64,000 nucleotides of DNA from positions 25,843,080-25,907,079 of the forward strand of contig CM070617.1 of assembly GCA_036346255.1 (NCBI GenBank), given 5' to 3'. Made by a program: the position numbers and the translations under genes. The notes beneath the pieces were generated by a model. It was given only the letters and a program-made list of their open reading frames with translations. It searched no databases and was not told the DNA's origin. This DNA is from Ampelocalamus luodianensis. Lineage: Eukaryota; Streptophyta; Magnoliopsida; Poales; Poaceae. Shown here piece by piece: positions 21,485 to 33,118 of the stretch. Every line of letters starts with the position of its first letter. The stretch's first letter is position 1.

Positions 21485-22879
21485 TAGTATGGACGGCCTA
21501 AATACAGACGCTCAGGGTTCCTCCTAGTTTTTCTCACGGCCCGTTAGGTACCAAGCAAGTTCTCTGGTACTGATGGGCTAATGGGACACTTGTATGTCAA
21601 GCAAATTTTTTTTCTTTTTGAGGGCACGAAGCATCCTAGGTTAGCATGTACGAACTGTAGTAGTAGGTAAAATTGGCTACAGGTCACTTTAATTTTTATG
21701 TTTTTAGCTATTGGACACTAAAAAAACATGTCTTGACCAAAAGATAATTAAATTGTGTGGCTCTTTCCTTAAGGTCACAGACCATTAAAATATTATTTTC
21801 AGACCAAAAATGAGAGAGAAAGTTAGTGGGAAGTCTGTTTTGCCCTTCCATAACTTTCTTCCTTCTTTCCTATTCTTTCCTCTCTTCCCTTCTTCCCCAC
21901 ACACTCCAAGCGTGCTAGGCGTCGATGCCTCCGCCTGCTCACTGCTCTCCTCGCCGCCTTGCGCCTCCTACCTGCTGATCGCTTTTTCTCTCGCGGTGAT
22001 GGCTCGCTCCACCACTCCCGCCTCGCCGCCGCCGCGTCTCGCACTCCTCCGTGCGGATGGACCGTCCCCGCTCGTCTTGGCTTCGACGCTTCCTGCGCCA
22101 GAGCACGCGCCGGTGCGGCCTATTATTCGGCTCCTCGTGCTATAAGAGTTGCCCTAGCCTCCGTCCTCACCACCCCGTGCCGCCTCCACCCTCGAAGCCC
22201 TAACCTTAGGAGCCGAAGTCGCCACGTGTCGCTGGATTCAGAGCTCGAAGCCATCACCCACCGCACCCTTCGTCGTCGTCTTCTGACACTGACGGTGAGT
22301 ATCGGTCCTCGCTGTCGCCGCCTTTGTCTTCGCCGTGTTCTGATCTACCCCACCGCCTCCTCTGTTGTCATAGCTGTAGCGTCGCTGTAGCTTCTTTCTC
22401 GCCACCGGTCGCCTCCGTCCTCCCCTGAGCTCCGTGTGCGGCCAGATAGCTTCAACATCGTCTCGTCTCCTCGACCTGCTACTCCAAGCCAACCGAGCCA
22501 CAGCCGTTCCCTTTCATCACCACAAGCCCGAGCTCCGCCACCACCTTCCCTCATCACGCTGCTGCCTCCGACGACCACCAGTCTCCTTACGCTGCTCGTC
22601 GTCTTCGTTGCCGTTGTCGCGTTGTTTTTCGTTGCTTTGCGTCCCGGAACTCACTGTCGTTTGCCATCAACACCTTCGCCGGAGTTGCGTCGCCGCTGTG
22701 TCGCGTGTCTGCCATCTTAGCGCCGCGTCGTCCACCGCGGCATCCTGTGTTTCATGGCCGCACCAAGCCAGGCACTGTGTTTAGACGGTTGAACCAGACC
22801 GACCTACCAAGCCAGGCACTGCGCGTTGAGTGCATTGAGTTTGACTAGGATTCAATCATCCTCATTTAATGAAACTAAT
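21485..22879. other. Intergenic region with GC-rich low-complexity stretch
   Basis: 21485-21800 is A+T-rich and carries one copy of a dispersed repeat. 21840-22740 is GC-rich, with overlapping open frames of Pro/Ser/Arg/Leu composition in several frames and no recognisable domain. They look compositional, not genic. A degraded transposon interior is possible. Confidence 0.4.
21654..21750 (+). repeat. Dispersed repeat, copy 1
   Basis: Matches the reverse complement of 39935-40045 over about 95 bp with many mismatches. Shared core phrases include TTAGCT.TTGGACACT and CATGTCTTG. Family unknown; probably a MITE fragment. Confidence 0.55.
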
Positions 22880-23441
22880 TATCTGTAATATTTAATATGG
22901 ACAATGGTATTCTTAACAACCATCAAAGATACCCTTGTCATTAGAATCTACCACGACTAGGAAAGATTATGACCATTTTATAGTCGAAAGGTCTATCGCG
23001 GCCACCATATGGTCTTAAGTTCTGCTACGGCCACCTTATGGTCGTAAGGTTTGCTACGACCATCTTAGGTTATAAGATTTGCTACGACCAAGTTCACTCG
23101 TGACCACCTAATAGTTGATAAAATCCACAGACTTGTGGACCCTATCGACTAAGGACTCTATACACAACACTTATGCACACGTGGTAGTTAATGCACGTGT
23201 TGTCTATCTCTAACATAACCGTACGTAATTCTCTCTGTCTCAAGCATAACCACATGGAGAACATATAGGATGATGTCTCTCTAACAACAACCGTAACTAA
23301 CATATGCATTCAGGCAACCATCAAGGCGCATCCTAACACACATCAACTACCACCCCTTCGGAAGCTATATAAAGAGCAAAATGGCAGAGAGGGCAGGGGA
23401 TTCAAAATCCAGATATTCGAGACACTCATAAACCATTACAC

Positions 23442-26320
23442 TTAGGGCCTATTTGTTTCGGCTGTGCTTTTTCTGAAAAGCGGCTTTGGCTCTCGCAGGC
23501 TTCTTCGGTCATGAAATAACGATCAACTTTTCTCGATTTGGTGTTTGGTCGATCGACTTTTAGATAGGTCGGTCAGCACTTCCGAGATGTGAAATGTCTG
23601 AAATGCCCCTAAAGACAGTAATAGCTTGTTTGATACCATTTAACGTAATTAATATCATTTAATGATATTTAACAACATTTGACGACATTTAACAATATTT
23701 AACGATAATTGACGACATTTAACAATATTTATCAACATTTGATGACCTTTAACGACAATTGATGACTATTAACGATGGTTAACGCAATTGACGAGAAATA
23801 CCGCAATTGACGAGAAGTACTGATATTGACCGAGATTAACAACAATATACCATAAACAACGCAATAAATCACAATTAACGTATTTAACAATAATTAATAC
23901 AATAAATATTTATTACAACAAATAATTATTACATAAACAATTATCACAATAAGTAATTATTACACACAATTATTACATTGAATAATGAATACAACTAAAA
24001 CAATTATTACAATGAATAAATATTATAATAAATAATTATTAAAAAATGTGTGAGCACTAAAAAATTTAACAACTGCAATCATTATTCTGAAATTCATCTG
24101 AAGGAGATTATGGACAATTTTTACATAGGCACAAACATTGAGGATAACCGAACAAATTTTTATAGATGTTGAGGCTAGATCGTCAATGAGTACCATGGCA
24201 GCATCAAACATGCAACCAGTCATCCATTGGTCATGCTAGGATCCAAATACATGTTGATGTATAACAAAAAGAAACAAAAGCGCTCAGTTTTCATGGATCA
24301 TTGCCATACATTCTAATTCAGCATGCACTATATACAAAAATACACATAAGTAACTTATTTTCCAATGCAATCATGCAATTAGTTTCTAAATTCGAACAGA
24401 AGACTTGAACTGAAGCAGTTTTACATTCATGGACACACAAACTAAAAGATAGTTCTTCAACTCAGATTTCAAGCATCGTCTGAAATCAACCTCATGAAGC
24501 ATAGCATGTTCAGAATTCAGTAGTTGTTCTGTCCATTAAGAAGTAAAGATGTTCTGTAAATTACTGGATCCTCGCTACAGGATCAATCAAGGCACAAGGA
24601 TCTAAAGATAACACTATGGACCATTCCACCAAACTTCAATAATTATTACAATAAGTATGAATACATCAGCGAGCATTAATGATTTCTCCAGACTAAAGCA
24701 TACAAACAGAGATTATCAAACTAACATGTACATGTTGCTGCCAAATCATAATTCAGTGATTCAAACCCATCTGAATAATCACCCAATCATTTCTAGCTAA
24801 TTACAAAAAACGCAATCATAAGAAATATGCACATCTCCCAGTTCCCACCAATGTTGCACATCTCCTTCCATTAAAATGTGCACATCTCCCAGTTCCCACC
24901 AATGTTGCACAAAAGTTTCATTACAAAACTTTATCATGTAGAGTATTTCTGCTCCAATATTGTGCCAAATGGGGATTTGCAAGGCATACACTCTGCTAAG
25001 GAAATATACAAAGCACACTAAAACATAGTCCTTTCCACACAATTATAACCTTGCCTTTCTGTGCTACAACACATGCTCAAAAGAATGGTCAATGAAGTCC
25101 ATCCTGGATTAGTTTTTTAAGGCATGTTCAGCTCGATAAACTGGGGTGGAAAATAGCCCAAAGTTAACCTTGTACTACACATTTACTAATCACCTACCAT
25201 GCAAGAATCATCTTAGGGTCGTTTCGGATACCATCAGGAGCACATATACCACTGCTAACATCGACTCCATTTGGTTTCAGAGCAGAAAATGCTTCACAGA
25301 TGAACTTTTCATGTTATACTTGAACCATACCTTTTCTCTTACAAATGAACTTGTAAGAATCACAATGAGCATAGCACTACCAGTTCATCAATCACAGGAC
25401 AATGATCAACCTGCACAAGATTGTACAATAGAATCAGCCTTCAACTCTGAATATACAACACAACACTAGTCTTAAATCTTACATCAACCCTAGAAGGAGA
25501 AGGAGGACTCGACGACCTTGTCAGCACCGAAGGTGAAGGAGACGCCGCAGTCGTTCTCGCCCCATCCGGAGTTGTCGCGGTCGGGGTCGAACCAGAGGAG
25601 GCGGAGGAGAAGGAGAGGGGTTCGGCCGTGGCTCGGGGAGGAGGAGCTGCGCAGTGGGAGGAGGCCAGCATCGGGGATGTGGGGGGCGGCTCGGGGAGAG
25701 GGAGGAGACCAACGGCGGTGGTAGGGGAGGAGCAGGACCGAGGGCGGCGAAGGAGAGAGGTTCGACGGCGGCTCGAGGGGGGAGGCCGGCGTCGGGGGAG
25801 GAGGGACCGCGCAGGGGGAGGAGGCTAGCCCGGGGAAGAGGGAGGTAGAGGAGGGCGGCGCGGAGGAGGGATGTGGAGGAGGGCGCCGGGGAGATCTAGA
25901 TTTTGATTTGGATCTGCGAGTACGAGGTGCCCCGGGGAGGAGGCCGGCGGGGAGGAGGTGCGCGCGGGGAGTAGATGCGCGCAGGGAGGAGGAGGCTGGG
26001 GGAGGCGAGCGGGCGGGCAAGGAGAAGGAGGAGGCGAGCGGGGGTTGAGGGAGCCGAGCGGCCGAGCGTGGAGGAGGGAGGGGGTTTTGTGCGGAGGGCA
26101 AACTTGGGTAATTACCCTCCATCTTGGGGGGTAAACTCGAAACGGAGGAGGTGGGAAGCGCAGGAAGCTGCAGAAGGGCGGCTTCCAGCTTCGGGCTTCC
26201 TCCTATTGGACGTGGCTTTTGGCTTTGAGAAAAGCCACACACAAATGCCACCCGTTTGGTTCGGCTTCCGGCTTTTTCGGCCGAAAGCCGGAAGCCGAAG
26301 CCGAACAAAACAGGGCCTTA
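23442..26320. mobile_element. PIF/Harbinger-like element (2873 bp) in gypsy LTR
   Basis: The element 23445-26317 is flanked by the 3-bp duplication TTA. Its ends are inverted relatives: GGGCCTATTTGTTTCGGCT on the left, GGCCCTGTTTTGTTCGGCTT read inward on the right. A TTA target and GG-rich ends fit PIF/Harbinger. No transposase was recognised. A Pro/Ser/Arg-rich open frame (26308-25490, minus) over the GC-rich right part has no known domain and looks compositional. Confidence 0.65.
23620..23960. repeat. Degenerate short A+T-rich tandem repeats
   Basis: Variants of a unit of about 12 bp (ATTTAACGACA, ATTTAACAAT, AATTGACGA) repeat for about 300 bp inside the PIF/Harbinger-like element. Confidence 0.7.
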
Positions 26321-26500
26321 GTTTCGATGGCTTGTTTCATTCTTGTTAACACATTCAATACAAGACACAGAAGTAGAGTTATTATTCTCTTCGGAGAAGG
26401 TCTGAACCTGTCTAAAGAAGTATTTGTCTCTTCTTGTGTGATCTCGAGTATCGTGTTCCCAACATTTATATCATAAGATTAATAATAAAACACCGACAGT

Positions 26501-26517
26501 TGGTATCATCCGTGGGG
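26501..26517 (+). other. Gypsy primer-binding site
   Basis: TGGTATCATCCGTGGGG lies 2 bp after the LTR end. The TGG start and position fit a tRNA-derived primer site; the tRNA was not identified. Confidence 0.55.
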
Positions 26518-26518
26518 A

Positions 26519-27640
26519 CACCGACGATTTTCTTCATTTGTACTCATATGCCTCCATGGCAAACGAGTGGAATGAGTAGAATTGGTTTGATCTCGCAGAT
26601 TTCGTAGAACTCGGCATGTATTTCTGCTACGACTACGAGCAGAGCATCTTTTTGTCCGAGGGCAATGCCAACTCCAGGGACCCTCCACTGGTCCCAGGCG
26701 ATCGCACCATGGACAAGATCAATGAGGGCACCTTATCTCCAACGCTCTCACGAACAACAGTACGCTTAGAGGAGAAGTTAGAATCCTCACAGGGTAAGGG
26801 TCCAAGCGACCATGACTAGAGCCGCTTGGTGACAGACACTGAATGCAACAAGGTTCCTACCTCCGAGCACTCAGGGGCGTCCAAGGACGCCCGGTCTCCT
26901 TCATTGAGTCATGGAATGCTTTCGGGGCTCGACCATCATCTGTTAACCGTCACATTGCGGTTACCCCTACCAGGGACACGGTCGAACATAATGCAATTGC
27001 AGATTCAACAACATACCCGGAGAATTTTCCTTCAACTGGAGATGGTTATAACCCAAAACACTCCTTCCTAGAGTGGTTGCTTCGAGTCGTGAGGGATTAT
27101 CTTTCGACTACTCATCGAGTGAGGAGGGCTCGAACGCAAGCGGCGACGACAGCACCCAGGAGGTCTTCGTCCTCCCTACAGATCCTGATCACTCTCCACA
27201 AACATGACTGGGGATGCTGCCCGTCGCACACACGCTTCAGACGCTTGTACGAATGGTGAGAACCCCTCCAACGACGAGAGAAATCTCAACATTCATAAGC
27301 ATAACCGATATCCTCGAGGTGATTGCACTCCACCAAGAGATGCCCCAGCAAACTCAGATGTAGATGGTCTAGAGACTATCTAAACAATAAGGATTACGAG
27401 CCAGAGAATGCTACTTGGTCGGGACCAGTACCAGTCAGAAACCGCTCAAGAACTGCAATGGATCAATGATATGATAGAGAACCCAAGTCAAGAGCTTGGA
27501 CAAACGCCAGCCTACGATCTATTCGCACAAGAGATCACTCAATGGCTACGGGATAATATGACTAGGGTCGAGCGGTACCGATGAAATCGTTCTGGTGGCC
27601 ACCCCGGAACTGCTCCATCGAATGCCAGCCGCTCACATAA
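26519..27640 (+). other. Gypsy leader / N-terminal gag remnant
   Basis: Internal element sequence between the primer-binding site and the first solo LTR. It has short open frames rich in Asp, Arg and Ser but no recognisable domain. Confidence 0.4.
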
Positions 27641-30600
27641 TGTCGCAACCCCGAGTAGCAACCTCGAGACCCTCTGTGCATTTCGAACTAGTCTTATGAT
27701 CAGTAGCTAGCTCGCACAGTTGCAATATAGATAAAATCATATCCATATAAAAACTATAGATGAAGCAGATAAATTAATATTTATAAAAGCAAAAGACCTT
27801 ATAGTCAAGTCTTAGAAGGTCTACCGCAGAGGGCTTACAAAGAAAAAGAACTTCCAGCGAATCCAAAACAATTCGTGGAAGCCATTTGACATGCCCACAG
27901 GCTATTGAGTAGAGAATGTCCCCTAGATCGCACAATCTTCAAAGTACTCCTCTTCATAGAACTCTGAGCTCCCTGGGTCCTCTTCGGCGACTGATCAACC
28001 AGAGGGCATAAAGTCGTGAGTACTTTGAATGTACTTGGCAAGTCGTAGGAAAATGTATGCAAATAGTATTCATGCAGGGCATGTACTCGGAGATAGTATT
28101 GACTGGAAATATAGTAAGTAAATTGAAGGCACAAGTTGAAAGATTAATACATAAGTAATCAGTTCTTTGAAACAACTCGTGAACACCTCCGTTCACTTCC
28201 CAGACCACTCCCACGACCAGGACGTGGTACTTGGAATCAACCACGACCACCTTTTTGAGAAAAATCTACCTTTTGTGTGAAATCACCAGGTATTATCCAT
28301 AACTGGGGACACGGCTATTCGAATAGTTTTACACTCTGCAGAGGTTGTACAGTTTGACCCACAAGAGATAATCATCTTATATTGTCCGCTCACACACTCC
28401 CGAGGTGTGCGACTAAGAGATTATCACAAGGTCTTTACAAAGCTCCGTTTTGGCTCGGTTTTGTTCGCTAAGGTTTCGTCTCCAACTGGCTCCACAACTC
28501 CCAACATCCACCTTACAAAACAACACCCCAATCGACCGGCCCCCTCTTGTGCTAAGTGTGAATGTCAATCCCAGGGTTCACACTTCCACCAAAACAGAAC
28601 CGAATCAAAGCATTGCTAGTTAGTTGGTCCTGTCCACCCCATAAATGGACTTATGGTTGCACGGTATGGCCTAGATCAATGGCGTACAAAGTTAAGTCTT
28701 TAGTGACTACTCAGGCGAAACATCCTCATCCCAATGTGCTTCCCGCACCCCCTTTACTGCACGATCATTCACTTGAGTATGAAATCATTTTTTTGTTCAA
28801 CCCGACCAAATGACAACCCTTGCCATGGCACAACAACTTTTAATAACAGTGGTCGTGCCACAATTCCATATTTCATTAGTTAAGTTCATCATCATTGAAT
28901 CATGTGATCGAGAGACCATCGAATAACTAAAGTAAGGCTAAGCATAATACACAACTATGTTGGTATAACAACAATGTCCAACTAGGAATACCCAACCTAT
29001 GGTGTCCAAGGGAACATGTCAACATGTCATTCACAAAGTATTCAAGGAGTCGTACTGTCGAGTAGGCATTTAACTATTTTCCAAACAATTTTTATACAAC
29101 TAGCCATGCATATTGATATAAACAATATACTTTTATCAATTGGGTTCAACATGATCAAAGATCTACGACTTGCCTTCATTGAAGAGTTGGGATGCTTCGG
29201 TCGAGGTCGTTGGGTCCACAAATTCTTCAGAGTAGCCGGATTCTACACGTGCGAAAGAAACCAAATAAATAGTACAAATACACAAAAACTCCAACGAGAG
29301 TACCAAACTAGAGCCAAAAAGAAAGATGCAGAATTATGTGATTTGATTCACTCGAATCGGAGCTCGAATGAAGGAGAACAGGCTCTCGGAAGGAGGCTAG
29401 ACTGGTCGGGGGAGGTCCAAAGAAGGGTACAACTACTCAACGTGGTCGTAAGAACAAAGAAGGAGGACATGACACGGAAAAACTCACCAAGACAGAGAGA
29501 GAGACCAGAGGAGGAGGCTGGGAAAAGACAGTGAGTGTCGAACAGCGGTCGGAGACAACGCAGACTCTAGCGGTGGTGACGAAACTCGAAGCACGGTAAA
29601 ACAGGGCGAGAGCAAGATGGAGAGGGAGAGAGAGTTTGAAAGATGAGGGGGAAACAAAAGGGCAAAGGGACTCTCTAGTGCTTTATTTAAGATAGAGCGA
29701 CGGGATTCGCGGCGGTGTGGTATGGGCGCACTGCCAGCAGGTGAGGGAGGGGATTGGGGCAGGTAGGGGAGGAGACCAAAGAGGGAACGATCACAACAGA
29801 GACGACATCATTTAATGTGACACAACTACATTTAATGCGCGAAGACTTTCGCATCAGCCGTGACGCGATGAGAGAAAGAAGACGGTAAGCAGGGGGCTGA
29901 CAGGCGGGGCCGATCGAAACCAGGAGGGTGGTCATGACCGAGGGGGAGGTCACGACCAAGTGGGACATCCTGAGGAGGAGGAACGAACTGACGGAGAAAA
30001 CGGAACAGATAGGGAAAGGGAATCCAAATATCGGAGAACCCTAATAACTCAGAATAAACTAAAGCGAATTAGTTGAAGTTTGATTAATTCATATAAAATT
30101 GCTTTTAACTTTCAAAATTTCAAGTTAAGCTTTAGAAATTCAACAAAACCGAATGGTTATTTTTATTTTGAAAATCTTTGAAAACTCACGAAAACTGGGA
30201 TGTTATTAGGGTGAAAACAGATCGGATAGCTTCCGACCGATCCGGACAAAAACAGATTCGGAATGTCTCGGATCGGATTTTTCTCAGATAATTTTCGAAT
30301 CGGAAACGAATTCGGTTTTTTTTCCGGAAACGGAAATGAATACGGTAGGCATGCTATCCAGCGGATACGGAATCGAATACGGATTATTCGGATAAGACGG
30401 AGTTCGGATATCCGGATTTCAGCCCAAAAGAGAAAAGATGATTTTAATTGATTTCTGAATTTCAGAAAATGCAATAAATCAAATAGTCTTTTAGAAAATA
30501 GCAAATAGAGTTCAAAAATCCTAGAAAAAATCGCAGAAATTCATTGAATTATTTTTAACTTAATAAAATTAATTCCAACTTAAAGTTGGTTTTTATTTTT

Positions 30601-31339
30601 GTATATAAATTATTTTAAATTTCTAAAAATAGGAAAAACCTTTTAAAAATCCAGAAAAATCAATAAATAAATATTTTTTTTCACTTTAAATATAATAAAA
30701 TCCCAGAAAACTCAATAAATTTTATTTCTTACATTAAAAACTAGGAAATTAAATATTTTATTTTATTTTATTATTTTGTCCTTTTTAACGAGAAAAACTC
30801 TTTTAAATCTCAGAAAATCCAATAAAATAATAACTTTATTAATTTTATTTTTGGTAACATACTTTGGGATGTTACAGTCATTTGCGTATAGATTAACCAT
30901 CCAGTCTAATCGATGTTAGTGTGAACTAAATTTTATGTATATGATGAACTAAGTGTGAATGCGTGATGACTTTGGGAGTTATGACTTATGAGCTAAATAT
31001 GGTAAACTAAGTGTTATATTTGTGATGAACTAGTTAATGTGACTTGCTAGTACCAATATTATGTGTGGTTGCTGAAAATATGAACAATTCATGAATGTTT
31101 ACATTAAATAAATTAGTTATATGTTTTCGTTAATTTCTGGCATACAATTTAAGGGGTTTTCATGTTCCGAAAAATATCTGTGACCGTATTCGCTCTGTAT
31201 TCGTATTCGATACTATTCGTATTCGTATCCGGGGTATTCGTATTCATATCCGGATCTGGAAAGAAATATGAAAACAAATATGGCAAAGCCATTATCCGTC
31301 CGTTTTCGATCCGTTTTCACCCCTAGATGTTACACATAG
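27636..31339 (+). repeat. Solo gypsy-type LTR A, interrupted by a hAT element
   Basis: Begins TGTCGCAACCCCGAGTAGC at 27641 and ends GGGATGTTACA at 31334. Flanks are CATAA (27636-27640) and CATAG (31335-31339), a 5-bp duplication with one mismatch. Without the hAT insertion the LTR is about 2.6 kb. A block at about 28300-28560 (CGGCTATTCGAATAGTTT, CTCTGCAGAG, GGTGTGCGACT-like) matches 33780-34020 in solo LTR B at nearly the same offset from the start. No internal domain or partner LTR is present, so it is a solo LTR. Confidence 0.75.
30199..31333. mobile_element. hAT element inside solo LTR A
   Basis: The element 30207-31325 has ends TAGGGTGAAAACAGATCGGA and, read inward from the right, TAGGGGTGAAAACGGATCGA. 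The 8-bp duplication is GATGTTAT / GATGTTAC. The ends are rich in CGGAT/ATCCG motifs. No transposase was seen. The interior from about 30430 to 30888 resembles the A+T-rich 3' end of gypsy LTRs and ends in GGGATGTTACA. Confidence 0.8.
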
Positions 31340-32370
31340 TTCTCTACGCATTGGACATCAAGACCTCCGCCGACCTAATCCATCATCTGGTTGATCTCCT
31401 GACAAAGATGGTGGTCGAAGAAGGAATTGACGTACAACCCCAACTGTTGGTGGTCGACAAACTCCTAGGAGAAGTGAGCAGTCACCACTCCATTGGAGAA
31501 ATCTGCATCAGCAGATGGAGCACAAGGAGCATTACCCTCGTAGGACTAATATCTATGATACATTAGGTCCCCTTGCCACTGGGTATCATCGAGTGCGATT
31601 TCATGGTGACGCTAACCCTTCTTTCTCGAGTAGTTCACTGCCCAGCAAGATCCCGACCGCCCAATATGGAAAAGTTTGATGGACTCAAAACCCCATCGAA
31701 TTACTCCAAATTTATACCACTGCAGTCTGAGATACTGGAGAGGAGCATGTAATTGCTAATTACCTTTTGACAGTGCTCGAAAGGTTCTGCTCAGTTGTGG
31801 TTGCTCAACCAGCCACTCGAGTCGATCTACTCGCGGCAACATCTTTGTGATTTGCTGCTAGTGATTTTTTAGGGAACCTACAATCGCCCTGGAAAGAAGG
31901 ATGACCTACATGGCATGTGACAGGATTCGCGTGAGACACTGCATCAATTCATAAGGCGCTTTTGTCGGGTTTGAAATATCATTCATGAAGTCTCTAATTC
32001 TTTTGTCATTAGAGCTTTTAAGTAGGGAGTTCGAGATCACAGGTTCATAGAAGACATTGCCTTGAACCCTCCAGCTACTGTTGTTGAGCTTTTCAAGATG
32101 GCCTATCACTATACAACTGCTGTTGAGGTTGTCGAATGGAATAGGACAATTGATCACGATGATAAAGATTCTCGAGGAGCAAACGATGGTAGCAAAAAGG
32201 AGAAAAAGATGGCTGAAATATCCAAGAGCAAATCTAAAGGCAAGAAGCTACAAATGAAGAGCTCAAAGGAGGTTCTAGCCGTCAGTGACAAGGAGCCTCA
32301 AATCTCCAAGCAATACTTTGGCCGGGGCACAGGTAAACGTCCCGAATGGAAATCAGAAAAGCCAAGATAG
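31335..32370 (+). pseudogene. Gypsy gag remnant
   Basis: Broken frames carry gypsy gag similarity: PPNMEKFDGLKTPSNY near 31650, a GTYNRPGKK-like phrase near 31870, RETLHQFIRRFCR near 31930, HRFIEDIALNPPATVVELF near 32040, then a Lys-rich tail to 32370. Several in-frame stops are present. It lies after solo LTR A, which split the gene. Confidence 0.7.
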
Positions 32371-32636
32371 TTCCCTTTCCATAAAAAAGGAAAGACGCAA
32401 TCTCCAAAATTGCCAAGTTTTCCAACGAAAACTCGAGACTATTATTCTAGCAAAGGACCACTTCCATCCATCGCAGGGGTGGGTCAAACGAGTGGCTGGA
32501 AGCAGTCAGAGGATGATGAGATGTGGTATCAGGACCTCGAGCGCACGATCAATCACATCTACAGGTGCTCGTCGGCATATGAATTGAAACAACAACTTAA
32601 GGCCATCAAACATGAGAAAAACTCTATCCACCCTCC

Positions 32637-33118
32637 TATTGTCCATAAGCTACCTAAGTGGCCAGAAGTCACCATCTCTTTTAAAAAGGATGATTGTCCA
32701 ATCCCTTCTACTCAACCTGATCATTTTTTGATCCTGGTCGAACCTACCATCAACAACTAACGAGTTAATCAGGTTCTAGTTGATGGTGGTAGTTCCCTCA
32801 ATATTCTCTTTATGGGTGTCATGGATGAAATGCAAGTTCTCAGGATGAAAATAAGTCCAATACGATATTCATTTAATGGTATCGTATCTTGATCTTCAGC
32901 CAAACCTGTTAGTCAAGTTTTCCTTTATGTTACGTTTGGAACATTGAGCAACTTCAGCACAGAGAAAATTTCCTTTTATGTGGTCAACTTTGATACAACA
33001 TACAATGTTATTCTTGGTCGACCTACTTTGGCAAGGTTCCTAATGGATGGACATTATGGTTACCAATGTTTAAAGATGTCAAGCCCCAAAGGAGTTGTCA
33101 CAATTTGTTGTGATAAGA
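32637..33118 (+). pseudogene. Gypsy aspartic protease remnant
   Basis: Includes VLVDGGSSLNILF near 32775, the protease active-site region of this type of gypsy element, and YNVILGRPTLARF near 33000. A stop at 32758-32760 and another near 32891 break the frame. The coding similarity runs into CCDK, where solo LTR B interrupts, and resumes at 36448. Confidence 0.75.

Larger units (their letters stand above)
22880..26498 (+). repeat. Gypsy 5' LTR, split by a DNA transposon
   Basis: The LTR halves are 22880-23444 and 26321-26498. A TATATAAA at 23366-23373 fits an LTR promoter. The end CACCGACA precedes the primer-binding site by 2 bp. The start is uncertain because no partner LTR survives in the window. 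Confidence 0.55.

Noticed and set aside
25490..26308. 272-codon minus-strand frame, Pro/Ser-rich
   Set aside because: Inside the PIF/Harbinger-like element; no domain or splice logic, likely compositional. Kept only as possible cargo.
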